The notes below the pieces were generated by a model that was given only the letters and a program-made list of their open reading frames with translations, had not been told where the DNA came from and did not search any database. Made by a program: the position numbers and the translations under genes. Positions 1 to 13,022 of a DNA stretch of 64,000 nt are shown piece by piece (the first letter of the stretch is position 1; each line of letters opens with the position of its first letter). This stretch comes from Neckera pumila (lineage: Eukaryota > Streptophyta > Bryopsida > Hypnales > Neckeraceae), in assembly GCA_963969595.1 (NCBI GenBank), contig OZ018408.1, forward strand, positions 13,327,823 through 13,391,822, in the 5' to 3' direction.

Positions 1-1470
1 ACACCTCCAGTAAAGAACGTTCCTCTAACCGTTCGTGGTACTTTGATGTGTGTGTAAATGGAAGAGTGAATTGTTTGTGCTTGTATGAATAAGGAAACAA
101 TTTGGAATCGCCAAAGCTTGCACATGTCATCAATATCCCTAGGCTTGAGCTAGTTGTGCGGATTTTAAACTTATGATCTTCGCTTTGCTTGAAGACCTTG
201 GACAGATTGAAGATTGTTATTACTTTGCAATGTTATTACTTTGCAATGAAATTCCGGTTCATTTGTATAAAAAATTAATTAACTAATTGTTACTACCACC
301 TACATCTCCTAGAGGCGCGTGATTGCATTCTCAGATTTAACAGTACTGTTGATTAGTGTTTCATGTGCTTGTGTTTCAGTGCCGGCCCAAGTGAAGCAGT
401 CAAGGTAGGCAGACCCATCATGGACCCCAGCTCAATTTGGAGGCAACCCATTTCTGACCACTTAAGGAGTTACAGGTATCTCGAGGATGGTTTCTTTGGA
501 GGGGGGGAGATATTCCAGTGTGCAGAAATAGAGTTTGGTCAGATTCACTTGTCTCAAAACAAAATTAGTATGAATTAATTAGTTGTAGATTGTATCCATC
601 CCATCTTGGTGATATAGGTCTTGTTATGTTTGACCAAAGACTTGTTGCAAAAATGAACAAGGGTTGGTTGCAATATTGAAAGTGTTGTAGCCAATCATAA
701 TGCACGACAACTGTCTCAAGAACCGCGCCATATTTAATCACTCTTCATTTCCTCCTTCATAGAAAGAGAACAACCTAATCTGCCACAATGGGGTATTGAT
801 CAAGAATGGGTTGCCTCCCCTAGTCCTGAAACTGAATTTTGCTCTCTTACATCCCCAATGTAGTTTAGTGATAATTGCATTCACTGTGGAATAGGGGTCC
901 AAAGGGCTCTAAATGGGTTGAAAAGTTGCCATTTTATGAAGTTAATACACCACCATGCAAGTTCTACATACGGCATAAGATTCATTCATTATTCCACAAT
1001 TTGAAGGGACACATTTGAGTTGTGTTTGGAATAGTGTGGGAATGAAGAGAGACACATGAGCATCCAAAAGTACAAGAATAGTACCATCCTAGGGTCCACA
1101 ACGGGAAGCTATGTGATTTTGCTTTGACCGCCTATATGTCTCTAAAAAAAGATGAGTTTGACCAAAATATATGTGGAATATTTGCACTTGTGGTTCTTTT
1201 GATTATTTTTTTTGTGAATTCAATAAGTGTCATCACATGGTTTACAATGGGCTTCCTATCTATAGTCATATAGTTCAAGTTTGTTTTTGGGCTCAATTTA
1301 AACTTTAAAGGGTAATTCTTGTGTTAATAGTTGGTGTTGCTATGACCTTGGCCTAGTATTGACATCAAAGATTAAAAGTGTCCATTCAATGACTTCCAGA
1401 ACTCTAGCAATAAAAAATGCACCTATACATCCATGAATTAGTAAGTATTGGCTAACTACCTTAGTGACAT
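1..1470. other. unassigned AT-rich DNA
   Basis: Apart from the exon-like segment at 378-475, I see no gene, RNA or repeat I can support. Confidence 0.5.
378..475 (+). other. exon-like segment between AG and GT
   Basis: TTGTGTTTCAG precedes and GTTACAG/GTATCT follows an open, GC-richer stretch of about 98 bp (reads AGPSEAVKVGRPIMDPSSIW, then continues). No protein family recognised. Confidence 0.2.
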
Positions 1471-1472
1471 TA

Positions 1473-1824
1473 GAGAAAATTTCAAGCCTCCGGAGGGCCT
1501 CTCCACGCCCCCCTTTCGTACCCTGAAATTTTGTTTTGGGGGCTAAAAATTTCTTTTTTCCCCTATTTTCGTGTAGCTGACGCTATAGTAACAATGGTGC
1601 AGGAACTGAGTTTTACAAGTAAAAAATTAATTAAATAATAATAATAATAATAATAATCTTAAATAAAATAAAAAAATAAAAAAATTTGCGAAATCTGATT
1701 GTTTCAGCGAGCCTTCATACACTTTGACTGCTTACCAGGGGTACTTTTTCACATTGACAAACCAAGTTTGAGATAGCTTGGCATGTCAATCTAGAAAGGC
1801 CCTCCAGAAGGTTGATTTTTTCTC
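1473..1824. mobile_element. TA-flanked MITE, GAGAAAATTTCAA family
   Basis: Ends GAGAAAATTTCAAGCCTCCG and (reverse complement) GAGAAAAAATCAACCTTCTG, TA on both sides (1471-1472, 1825-1826). Contains an (AAT)n tract. Confidence 0.75.
1634..1657 (+). repeat. (AAT)n microsatellite
   Basis: Eight AAT units inside the MITE at 1473-1824. Confidence 0.85.
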
Positions 1825-2424
1825 TAATATAGGACGGGCTTCCTTTTTGGCTTAACTTTGAAATTATTTTAGTTAATTCATATAATCTTTGAAAAATTTC
1901 AAACCAATATTACATTTCTTTTTCTTTCTTTTGCTAATATCTTAATGTGATTTTTCTTACATTGTCATCAAAGATATTTGTTTTAGGTGAGGATACCTTG
2001 TCAGTTCCAAAAGACGCACACAACCATTTAGTAGGAGTTGCCTCTCTTCAAACAATATCTTATGGATATTAAAGAAAAAGTTCAAATTTTCATTTTATTT
2101 ATGTATAGTAAGATGCATTATCTTTTTATAGATTTATGACAAATTGAAAATGTTATTGGCTAAATGTTCTATATGAACAAATGAACTCAAAGTACATACT
2201 GAAGTGTTAAAATATCAAATATTAGGAAAAAGTAATGACATTTCCATTATGGAATCTTTGACCTTTCTTTTGTATTCAATGTAAAATGAAATTTCAGTCA
2301 ATTACTAAAAAAATCATATGCTTAAAATATAAATGATTTTTTGGTAAATTGCCAAAGTAAAAAAGGAGTATCTTGTTCAAATTACGCTCTCACAAGGATG
2401 GTATATGCACTTTGCAAAGCATTA

Positions 2425-2770
2425 GAGAAAAATTCAACCCTAAAAAGGGCCGTCCGAAGTTGACATGCCACGCTATTCTTTGCATGGCTTGTCAACTTCG
2501 AAATTGCACTTGGTGAACAGTCAGAGTCTTTGATTGCTCGCCGGAGCAATCAAGTCTCGCAGATTTTATTTTTATTTTTTATTTTTTAATATTTTTTTAA
2601 GATTAAAAAAAAAAAAAAAATAATTCGGAATTCTGGATTCCTGCACCACTGTCGTTGCAGTTTAAGCAAGGCGGAAATAGGGGGAAAACAATTTTTTGAA
2701 CAAAAAAAAAACAAATTTCAGGGTACCTCGGAGGGCCGTGGAGCAATCCTCCAGAGGCTTGAAATTTCCT
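2425..2770. mobile_element. TA-flanked MITE, GAGAAAATTTCAA family
   Basis: Left end GAGAAAAATTCAACCC; right end GGCTTGAAATTTCCTATA, slightly decayed. Interior hairpin GTTGACATGCC...GGCTTGTCAAC at about 2458-2498. Confidence 0.7.
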
Positions 2771-2907
2771 ATAAAGTTTGTGGTTGTTTAGGTTGGTCTT
2801 CCCATGGCCAAATGGCAAAGTTTGGCAATCATATGCATACATAGAAAGTACACATGCATAAGAAATCATCTTTGTTTAATTGCGTTGCATGAAAAAAGTG
2901 CATTTAA

Positions 2908-3828
2908 CCTTTAAAGTCCTAAAGTCTTTTTTTATATTAATAAACACTCAAAATTGTCACTTCTATTGCAAAGAGAAAAAAGTCTTAAATTTTTTACTTT
3001 TTTCATATCTAACTGTAGGATCTTCCATTAGAATACTGTAAAAAAAGTGTAGAAGAAATTTCAAAAACTTTGACCTTGTAGATTACAAGATATTTGCATT
3101 CCAAATGAAGAAAAAAAGTTCTTTTGCACCTTGTTCAACTAGATTTTTTGGCTTTGAATCTTCTTGACTTAAAAAATTTTGCACTACCGGTTGTGAAATT
3201 CCATTTTTATATATTGAAGAATTGAATTGAGATTTGAGGAGTTTCTTTTGTTTTTTTTTAAATACAAAACTTTCATTTTCAAAGAAATTATTAAGTGGAA
3301 GTAGGTACAAGATAGAAAAAGAAAATCACTAATAGTTCAAGAATTGAATTGAAATACACTAATTCAATGACAAGATTGTTTGAGAAAGCAAAGTCAACTT
3401 TGTGAAACTTTTTTTTTCTAAAAAATTATGAAAATTGAATTTAGAAATGAATCATTGAATCTATAAGTTATTTTTTCAAAATGATGCAACGATTGCCTAT
3501 AAACCAAAAAGTTCCGTAACTTTTACATCACTAATTCAAATAGAATCAATGAATAAAAGCTTCATGTAAAATATAATATTTGAGAAAAAAACTAAAAATT
3601 TAAAAAAATCAATTTTTCTGATTTTTTGTGTTGCCCCACAAACTTTTTTTTTGACTCAAGGTGGCATAACTTTTACTCAACATCAATTGAAATAAAAATT
3701 ATATTTCCAAAAAGCTAATATGATTTCCTATCTTCAAAAAATGTTTCAAAATTATGTCAAAAATAGAGGTCACATAAGTCCACTTGAAATCCCAAGAACC
3801 CACTGCAAAGGCTTTGGGACTTTGGGGG
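2908..3828 (+). mobile_element. TTAA-flanked (piggyBac-like) MITE
   Basis: TTAA at 2904-2907 and 3829-3832. Left end CCTTTAAAGTCCTAAAGTC, right end (reverse complement) CCCCCAAAGTCCCAAAGCC. The interior holds the family signatures CTGTAGGATCTTCC and AAGTAGGTACAAGATAGAA. No transposase ORF. Confidence 0.75.
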
Positions 3829-4004
3829 TTAAAAAGTGTGTTTTAATACATTCAGTACATATTCTAAATCCAAATCACGGTGAAAAGAACCATAAAAAAT
3901 GACAATCTTTATGCAACTTTTCTTGAAAAAAAACTCTTGAATTCATTATAGAACAATCCTACTGACTCTAGTAAACATGTAACAATTGTTTGAAATGAAT
4001 AACA

Positions 4005-4440
4005 ATTAGGCGTAAGGGAACTGCACCTATATCCAACCACGGTCTGAAACCCAACCTGTAGCATGCATGTATTTCCAACCGAAGCTGGAGCAGGTTTACA
4101 ACCGAAGATTGGAATGCATTTTTTTCTCCTTTTCAATTTTGGAACTAAGAATGTCATGATGCATGTCCTAAAGTGTTATAAAGTATGCAGAAAAATAGTG
4201 AGTGGGGAAGTAGTCTCTTGATTGATCGGAATTGAAAGACTATAAACACTGGGTATGGGTCCGGCCTACTTTTTGGCTTCCAAAAATCACAGTGATTTCA
4301 GTTTTTGGAATGAAATTACCAAAAAATTACAACCTCCATATTTCCTATCTTCCTACATGGGAAAAATTTGCATTGCTTCATAATGTTCATGATCTGTTTC
4401 AAAATCGCTTAAATGATCAGGTATGGGTGCAGTTACCTTA
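4005..4440 (+). repeat. diverged copy of the kinase 3-prime flank repeat
   Basis: Colinear with 46978-47350: CCAACCTGTAGCATGC, TTTCCAACC, GTCATGATGCATGTCCTAA, TGATCGGAATTG, then TTTCCTATCTTCCTACATGG. It carries extra bases and many substitutions. No kinase sequence was recognised upstream, where a TTAA element ends at 3828. Confidence 0.65.
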
Positions 4441-7400
4441 GTCACCTAATTTATTCTCTTACAATGAAATTTTTGTGCAAGAATTGAAGTCAATTGATTG
4501 CACTTATTTTACCCTATTAGCAAATTCACCATAACGTCACTTGCAATTAATGTCACTACAAAAACATTACTTTTCAGGAATTATCAGAATATAGTACGTA
4601 GTAACATTTTAGCAATTTTCTCTACCTGCACTAGTCTAAACTTGTGTGCCTTTGGTAAATTAGTGTCAATTGCACTAGTAGGATAGATCAATGTAGTGCT
4701 TAAAGAATCTCAGATTCGTCAACACGGCACATTTCATCTTGCCTGAATTTGTGATGCTGAGGTGCAAACAGTCCAATGGTAAAGAATTCCAAGGGAGTTT
4801 GTGATTCTGAAAAAAAGAAAAAAGAAAATTGAAGTCAAGGATGCTGGTGCATAACTTCGTTGGAAATCATGTCTAATTCATCTACAGGCTCCATATAGTA
4901 TTATGTATAGAGCAATGCACGAGGAGGAGGGTGTAGAGTTTTGGAACACAATTTTAAATTTGTCCTCATCTGCATTCAGCCCTGACACCCGTACTAAGTT
5001 AGTACACTTCACACTGAACCCTGTCAAGAAAATCTGAAGAAATTTTGTTAGAAGCAGGAGAATTCAGACCCCCAAAACTGAAGCCACATGATAGCAGCAA
5101 AATGTTGCGCAACCGACCCAACAAGCTTCAGTAGCAATTGCCCTGTGTTTGAAACCTGGCTTTTTCTGACGACATTCAACCTTGTTGAATGATATATATT
5201 TATACTGAAATTTCAACAATTCTCCGTGGCCTTCTCACAAAATTGAACTGTCACTTTTGGGAGGCCTTCACCGATCATGTTCGGATTGCCTGGCTCAAGG
5301 CCAAGAAACTGTGCAAACTTCATCCCTCCAAGGTCGATGAATTCCTGAGACGTTTTGATAACTCTTGGCTCCAGTCTGGTTTCTTTGGTGAAAGAAATTG
5401 TGGCTTTCGATCTCCTGGAAACTGACTCAACCCAAGATGGGGAGATTCTCCTAAACGGCTCTTGGTTTACTGTGTTAGTTTGTTACTGATTACGGTTGTC
5501 TGAAAAGCTTAAAAACTTGCCGCCGGGAACTTGCTTCCCTGGTTCGATGTACTTTTTCCTTATCAATGGAATTTGTCTATTTGGTTAAAAAAGTAAAAAA
5601 TAAATGAATAAAATCATACTCAAATTAATTGATAAGAGATTGCAGAAGATTGCGTCTTCTTCTTGCGGATCTGAAGTGCTAAATTTGCCTCATGGCCGAC
5701 TTCTTGGAGTTTCGACCTCTCTGACTTGGTATGCAACCAGTGCTCACAGAAGGATGATTGTTCTTGCAATTCCTTTGGAAACCCATAAGAAGGAGAAGAA
5801 GAAGGTTAACTAAGGTTAATTGAGGTTAACTCAAGTCTGAAAGACTAATGTGAATGAAGCATCCATTGGGAATGGCTCAACTCTTCAAACTTCATATACC
5901 TAAACGGCAAATTCCATCCTTGATGTTAGGAGGTAGAACCTATAAAGAACCAATATGTTCCTCCCATGAGAAATTCTCAGGTACCCATACAGTGAGCTAA
6001 GAGCTTTGCTAGCTATTCACGGCCAAATGGTCTAGCGTTGGTCCATTCACCTCTGGTCCCACTTCACTCCCACCCATCTCCGCCACGCTCTATCTTCTGA
6101 CAATTCGCTGTGGCAACGGAACTAGAAGGCATGCTCGCAGAATAGTATTCTGGAGCGTTGAAATTCGGATTGCTAGCCCAACTAGCACTAAAATATTATT
6201 GTTAAACAGAAGTACGACAATAGATGCTGCAAAGTCAGCAACTACTGAGATCGACAAGTTGGTGTTTTGAGTGTTGTTCTTAGCGAGCCTCGACTCTTTT
6301 CGTCCATGGTAGTGACTACGGTAGGGGAGGGAATGCTCCCAGCCATGCCCAAGCCCGGCCTGGGGAGCTTCCTTGAGAATGGCTGGCGATGCTCTAAGGC
6401 CAAAGTCACCGAACCCATGCAGCGAGTGCCTCATAAAAGGCATAAGATGCCATTTATGTGTCAATGATGAAAATAGTACGTGCACCATCAAGGCTTGAGA
6501 TGACCATGACGAGAGAAAGCTGGAAGGGAAGACTGGGCTGCAATCAAAACCTGAGAGTGGACAAAACCTCAACTTCTTGCAATGCTAAGACCTTTGAAAG
6601 AGAACTAGGATCGTAGAAAACGCTTGCAAAAACAATGCATTCACCAGCTTTTGGTTCCATTCTCTTGTGAAATGGAAAAAATCCTTGTTTCGACCTTGGA
6701 ATTTAACTGATGGCACTTCAGTGATAACGTGCAGTGACGACTCCTCTAGACATTTTGTATGGCTCTCAATTTTTTGCATCTGACTGACTGACTTAGTAAC
6801 CTATGTGAGGTGCTCACAACAGCAACAGCACTGGAGCAATGAAAATGGTGTCGTTAGCTTCAAAGCACACTCTTGTTTCATTGATTTGTGATCTGTATCT
6901 TCAGGCACCGACTTGCGGCTACGAGTGCTGTATAACCTTGAAACAACAAGCCCATCACGGTGTTGCTTTGCCACAAAATCATTCTCTGTTTCTGTGGCAA
7001 TTCCAGGGTTGAGGAGTGTGGCACAGATATGGCGTGTGCAATGGCTGGAGAGATATGTCTATCATTGAATTGAAGTGGACGAAATGTAGAAGTTGCGGGT
7101 ACCACTTAAGTGGAATTATACGACTTTTCTACAAATTGATCAAAAGCAGATCAAGGGAGTCGAGCATCCAGAGACCCTTTTTGACCTTGTTGTGTACCTT
7201 TAGCAGCCAACATATGAATCTCTGAATGAGGTTGTACTAATCAAACTCTTTAAGCCAGCACAACATTCTTCAAAGAGCTCCCAGTGACATTGTGAGCCAT
7301 CTCCACATTCAAGGGAGCATCAGATCATGAAGATGGTTCGTTTCTAGTACATTCGTTTTTTATTTTATAATCTTAGAGATAACTAACTACACCCTAAATA

Positions 7401-7910
7401 ATAATCATTTGAGCATGGTTGCTCTTGTTATTGAGTTGTTTAAGTTTTTGTTTGGTTTTGATGAAAGTCAAAAGTGGATTCCACATTCCCTTAACATGCA
7501 TATTTGGACACCATATGAAAAAATTCAAATTATTTAAGTGCTGAACAGACTGGATCTATCCAAAATCAACCTTGTTGTAGCAGGATTTAAGATTGTACAT
7601 TCTACACAAGAAGAATTAGGGGTCAGACTCCTAAACAGGTCACAATTACTTGCATTTATCTTACATTTGAATCCAAAGATTTTAAGAGAAGAAACCAATC
7701 ACTTCGATACCACTCTGAGGAGAGCTTCTATATCGAGTTATCGACGCTTGTAAGCTGTAAGCATGCGAAGGAGTATTCTCAAGTATTGTCAGCATTCTCA
7801 AGCGTATTGATTGAATCCAAATCATGTCTTGCCTCTTTGTCCAGCTCTTTGCATGTTGTCAGATGACCAGGAACGTGAGTGCCCTCCGAACTTAAGAACG
7901 CGACAAGTGT
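4441..7910. other. unassigned region of mixed composition
   Basis: 5.1-5.5 kb and 5.9-7.3 kb are somewhat richer in G+C, with ORFs of 60-160 codons (the longest, 6090-6572 minus, has no recognisable domain). 7535-7753 is a 71-codon open frame that could be an old exon. Nothing is firm enough to call a gene. Confidence 0.4.
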
Positions 7911-7912
7911 TA

Positions 7913-8046
7913 AGGTAGTCTGCTCTTAAAGCAATGGAAGTCCACCTAACTCATCATTGACAGTAATAGATATTTCTTGTCACATGTTACTTGTTCCTAG
8001 ATAGGGGTCGCATTTAGAACATTGTTGCTTTTAGAGCAGACTACCC
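7913..8046. mobile_element. 134-bp TA-flanked MITE, AGGTAG family
   Basis: TIR AGGTAGTCTGCTCTTAAAGC and (right, complemented) GGGTAGTCTGCTCTAAAAGC; TA at 7911-7912 and 8047-8048. Confidence 0.7.
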
Positions 8047-8789
8047 TACCAGGACCCTGAAACTAGAGCCCAAAATCTCAGTTTGAATTTTCTTTAATTT
8101 GAATTTTAGTTTTGTGAAGAATTTATGAAGCTCAGTTTCAAATTGGGACCAACTGGAGTTTGGTGCTCCAATCATGTTTGTTTTCCAGATTCAGTTATGC
8201 ACCCTGGGATGCTACTTTGGTGACACAAATCATGTCATGAACTGCACATGAGTGAGTTGGTATAAATTGAGCTCTTGCAGGTATCATATATTTGGCACAC
8301 AACATTTTAAGGAACCCATGAGTTTTTGTGGACGCATTTTGATTGATATCCACTTCTTTTCAGGTTAATAATCTTGGTTTTTTTGTTTGCTGTTATTGTT
8401 GACATAAAAACAAGTGAATGTCAATTAAAATATGTCCACAAAAACACAAGGTTCTCCTAGTGCAAGTGTGAATGCAATACCCAGCTTGCAAGAACCTTGT
8501 GTAAGTGGTTACTTATAAGGTACATATTTATATTCATGTGTGAGATTCCTAAAATTCCAGTACGTGATGGTGACTAAGTATTGCCAAGCTTATGCAGCTC
8601 AATGGCAAGAATATTTTTATTAACCATGCAAAATTTGTTGCCATAGTTCCTGATTAGGATTGCTGGTCACACAAAGAAGACAAGGCTGATCGTAGTCTGC
8701 ATCTTCTTTCAGTGAACCCTTTTATATAACCCTTAAATAACAAACCCAGCAAGAAGGGGTGGGGTTTCAGAGAATCTTTGGGGAAACAT
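8047..8789. other. no supported feature
   Basis: AT-rich DNA between two MITEs; no ORF, RNA or repeat recognised. Confidence 0.4.
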
Positions 8790-8946
8790 TAGGAAAAAAA
8801 TGAACAATGATTTACAATTAAAAAATATTTTAAAAATATTTTAAAAATAAAATTTTTTTAAATATTAATAAAATAATAATAAAAAATAAAAAATAATAAA
8901 AATAATAATAAAAATAATAAAATAATAAAAATTGTAATGATTGCAG

Positions 8947-8977
8947 TCTGACATGGCATGTGTAGTGCCATGTCAGA
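8947..8977 (+). repeat. perfect hairpin, 12-bp stem
   Basis: TCTGACATGGCA and its complement TGCCATGTCAGA separated by 7 nt, inside the MITE at 8792-9211. Confidence 0.85.
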
Positions 8978-9097
8978 TCTGAAAATTTTGTAATTTTGAA
9001 TTTATTTTAATAAAAAAAAAATTTAATGCTTTTTTAAGCAGTTCAGCTGCACTGTTCCCTGCTGTTCCGCGCTGTTCCGCGCCTGCAGTTCGCTGTC

Positions 9098-9099
<2 letters not shown>

Positions 9100-9134
<35 letters not shown>

Positions 9135-9152
9135 TTTTTTTTTTTTTTTTTT
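9100..9152 (+). repeat. A31 followed directly by T22
   Basis: An uninterrupted run of about 31 A then about 22 T, a self-complementary tract flanked by CTGTTCCGCG repeats on the left. Exact length may be affected by sequencing error. Confidence 0.9.
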
Positions 9153-9213
9153 CGGCTTGCGTTCCCTGCGTTCTCAGGTCTCACGGCCTCTTCCAGGGTT
9201 CAACTTTTTCCTA

Positions 9214-10799
9214 ATGCTCCTCCGGTATTCAACAACTGCTGAATTTCCTTGGTATCATTCTCTTTGTCTTCACAAGATGCATCTATCAATACAAGTCTTG
9301 GGTTTTGAATCACATTAGATGATATTTGGGGGTCTTGGAGGGCTGTTTCAGGCCTGTTTCCTAATCTGCCCAGATTCAATGAACGTCGGTACAGGTGTGT
9401 CAAAAAATTTTTTTTTCAAAAAATAATTTTTTTTACCAAAATATCATTTTAAGCAAAAAAAAAAAAAAAAAAATTTCAAGAAATGACGTGGCAATCGCTT
9501 GACCACTTTAGCTAGCTGCTGCTGCTGCGTTTCTGCAATCTGGGAATGCAGCAAATAGCTGGGGAACTCGGAGCCCTCTAAGACCCCCGAATCTCATCTA
9601 ATGCAAGTTGAGCTCTATAATTTTTGCATTGGAAAGTGATAATTTTTTGAATAGTGGCTTTCAAGTTACCCATGGCCTTTAGAAGGGCCAAAGCACATCA
9701 TTAATTGGTCATTTGAACAAGGTACAAGATGCCCATTTAGAGATAGATTCTGAAATCCCAAGTTGGAACAACTCTCCTAGGACTTCAAGTGTTATTCAAG
9801 GGGTGAACTCTCAAAGCCTTGTTTAAATTCTCCCAAGTTTTGCCTTATATCTTTGTACAAACATACAGCTACTGACCAAACTTTCATCAAACCCATTCTA
9901 CAAGGAATTTTTTTTTAAAGAATCGAGCATTGCTTTAAATGAAGAAGTTATTCAAACAAAAGCACGATTTTGAAACACTTTGTTCATCGTCCAAAGTATA
10001 GACTCCAGGTTGCTTTGTGGTGAAATGAGCTTCATCTGAGCTCGCCCAAATAACAAGAATATTCTTGCCCAAAAACTTGCACTTTTCACTACCATACGCA
10101 GCTCAACAACAGCTCCATCACATAACCTATATGGCAAATAATTCATATTTTTTTAAAACATAGAGTTCATCATGTTGAATAATCCATATACTATAGTCCT
10201 TCAATTTCCTTTTGGTCAGAATAAAGTTTTCAATAATTTGCAGACCTATCTATTGATTTTATTTTTTATTTTTGCGAAGCTGCTGTTTGGCTATGGTACC
10301 ATGTTGGAAACGGAATTCCCTTTGAAATTGGAACTGGCAAGAAAACCATGGTATGTTACTCTTCATATAGTACTTCTGAGAGTGAAACAGAATGCATGAG
10401 GAAAGAATGTCCTAAAAACTCTCAAAAGGAGTTAAGAAACCAGACTCATAGCACTTGATTGCAACATGATTTGATCCATGATTTCCACCTAAATGTCATG
10501 TTCTTGTGAACAGAAACGCTTTGGCTATCATTGAGATTCCAAAGCAGTTTTAATCAGGCTTTGACATCTTGCCACACATTATGGGGAATGTGATGTTGAG
10601 AAAGTTACACTCCAAACATTTGAGGTTCCGAGAAAGTCTGTTAAGTAAGTGAGCACATTGAGGGCAAAATTGTAACGGTGGTGTACATTCAAGTTCTGAA
10701 ATGTACAATCAGATTCAATTCAGATACGAACTGGCTGTTTGAGCCATTCAGAAAACTTTCTACAACGTGGACTTAAATTGTATTATTTTGGAATAGAAC
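9214..10799. other. no supported feature
   Basis: AT-rich DNA with A-runs near 9455-9472; small ORFs only. Confidence 0.4.
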
Positions 10800-11465
10800 T
10801 ATCATTACATCCTTACGCAGTCCCAATCCAATATACCAAATTTTGGTTTTAAAGAAATAAAATTCCATTTTTGGTGAATTTTTGAAGTCAGTTTTCATGG
10901 TTTTACATAATATTTAATTGAAAACAATTGGTGATGAATTTTTTAAGTTCAATTCTGGATATATGTAGGGAAAATCTTTACACACATCTTTCCTCTTGCA
11001 AGTATCTTCCAAAAAGTCTTACAATTCCTTCTATAGAGGTTTTAATGTTGAGGGCCCCATTGTCAATGTCCAAATGTTGTAAAAATAGATATCTCTTATT
11101 ATAGTTAGATTTTTCTATTTTCCTCCCATGTGCTAACTAATTTTGTACATTTGAGCATGATGGTACATTCACTTTGACAAAATCTAGTTAAATAGTTTAA
11201 ATAGTTAAATAGTTAAAATCTTTGATAAATATATCTATTTCACAAAGTTTGGTCACATGATGCCTCATATTGAGCCCTTACTAGGAGTGTATATTTTTGT
11301 TACTTAACGGGGTGTTTTTTAATATGAAAGACGTGCGTATGGATGTTCCCTACATATCTATGCAATTTAAATTTAAAAAATTCATCATCAATTGTTTTCA
11401 ATAAAATATTATATAAAATCATGAGAAATTCGACTTTAAAAATTCACCAAAAATGGAATTTTTCT
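10800..11465. mobile_element. truncated foldback MITE related to 19211-20091
   Basis: Arms starting TTCCATTTTTGGTGAATTTT and ending AATTCACCAAAAATGGAA, with shared interior words (GATGAATTTTTTAAG, TACTTAACGGGGTG, GTGCGTATGGATGTTCCC). Terminal inverted repeats could not be matched, so at least one end is lost. Confidence 0.65.
11186..11216 (+). repeat. short AGTTAAAT tandem repeat
   Basis: Four imperfect AGTTAAAT(AGTTTAAAT) units. Confidence 0.7.
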
Positions 11466-11599
11466 AGTCACAACACTGCAGAGTAAAGGAAAAAAAATCA
11501 ATATACTTGGATGGACAAATGTGCTATTGTAAGCTCTTGAAAGCATTCATAGTTCACCCAATGGATGTCAATTTTCTTACCAGATAACCAATGTATTAA

Positions 11600-12314
11600 T
11601 CCCTAAATGACGGACCCATGACCACTGATTTCAAGCCTCACTACGCATCACTCAATTTGCTGCCATTTTGCAACTAGATATGTATGAAAAGTTTTATATT
11701 TGTTTTTCAAACATGAAATTAGATGTCTTCTTTGCTCTACAATTTTTTTTTAATTTTTGGGAGGAAAATTGATTTTTTTGAGAATTTTTGAAGAAAAAGT
11801 GAAGAAAAATCACATCAAATAGAAAATTATTTCAAAAAATGTGGAAACTTCATCATGTACGTATATTACAATGACAAACATCATAGCATAAATTGTGAAG
11901 CAAAGAAGACATTGAATATGCATCCAAAGTTCAAATTGCGATAAAATATTCAATACTAGGAATTTTTCCAAAAGTCAAATTGGAAAAGAAACTAGAGTAT
12001 GTGACCTTCATTTTGTTAGTTGGGCTCAGTTTCAAAAAGTATCATTTTTTGTAGAGAAATTTCAGATTTTGAGCAAGGAGCAACAAAGTCCCAAAATACA
12101 CTAAAACAGCATATTTGGTGATTGGTTTTTTTAACTAACTTCTCATTTACATGAAGACAAACAATGGCAAGACTACAAACTCAATTGGATATCCTTCATA
12201 ACCCAACATGAAAGGTCAACAAGAGAATCCGGATGAAAAAGTGCTTCTAATTTCCTTCCAACTTACTGGATTGTCATCCAAACGCTATGGAATGGCGCCT
12301 CCAGCGTTGCAGGG
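11600..12314 (+). mobile_element. TTAA element, subfamily with CCCTGCAACGC end
   Basis: TTAA at 11596-11599 and 12315-12318; left end TCCCTAAATGACGGACCC, right end (reverse complement) CCCTGCAACGCTGGAGGCG. The interior matches 28383-29603 in reverse orientation, which supports both ends. Confidence 0.75.
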
Positions 12315-12318
12315 TTAA

Positions 12319-13018
12319 ATATATGAGACACCAAAAGAAGCAAGTAAATCCAAAGACGTCTCCACAACCACCATATGGCCTTATTAGTTCTTCCAAAGCA
12401 TTTAGCTAATCACCAAATGCTTTCTTGCTAGAAAGGTCTTGGGAAATGCACTCCTGTTTTTTTGTAATACACGTGCAATTAAGGGTTATTATAAATGCCT
12501 TGGTCCTAATTTTTAGACATGGCTTGGAAGTAAACTAGCATCATCATAATGGCTTTAAGTTCATGATTTTAGTCATTGGAGTTTCTTATGAAAATCACAT
12601 TTGGGATCATTATTTATTATGTATGAAGGACATTAGGTGCATGTGATAAGCAAGTTAGTATTCACATCCATTAATAATGAGAGATAAGATAGAAGTGCTC
12701 ATTTTTGCTTGACCCCAATGTTGTGAAATATATATATATTTTTTAAATATATATATTTTCAGCTATATATATTTTTAAATATACATATGTTTAAACATAT
12801 GGCCTTCAATAGCCATAGCCTAACACATGGCAAACCACGGACCTAACCCCCATCATAAACAAATGGAAGAGCACCCCCCTCCTTACGCGAATAAACTAGG
12901 GTTTTACAAAATGTTCCAAATATGACCCTAAACCATCCTTGAAGGATGTTTCTTACTTTAAATATGGCACAACATTGTCTTTCTAAAGGTGCTTCAAAAA
13001 TGCACCTATAAAACACTT
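12319..13018. other. AT-rich spacer with an (AT)n-like stretch
   Basis: 12729-12793 is made of ATATAT/TTTAAATATA words; nothing else supported. Confidence 0.5.
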
Positions 13019-13022
13019 TTAA

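Larger units (their letters stand above)
8792..9211. mobile_element. TA-flanked MITE containing a hairpin and an A31/T22 tract
   Basis: Ends GGAAAAAAATGAACAATG and (reverse complement) GGAAAAAGTTGAACCCTGG, TA at 8790-8791 and 9212-9213. Inside are a 12-bp-stem hairpin (TCTGACATGGCA, 8947-8977), AAT-rich DNA and the long A/T homopolymer pair. Same family as 28597-29078. Confidence 0.7.

Noticed and set aside
4005..4440. a third kinase gene near the flank repeat
   Set aside because: No HRD, DFG or APE-like sequence in any frame upstream; only the flank repeat is present.
6090..6572. 160-codon minus-strand ORF
   Set aside because: No recognisable motif, overlapped by an ORF on the other strand, and no start or codon evidence; left inside the unassigned region.
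7535..7753. resemblance of a 71-codon frame to an RNA (cytosine-5) methyltransferase segment
   Set aside because: Only a vague pattern (AGFKI followed by RLLNRS); no catalytic motif and no neighbouring exons.
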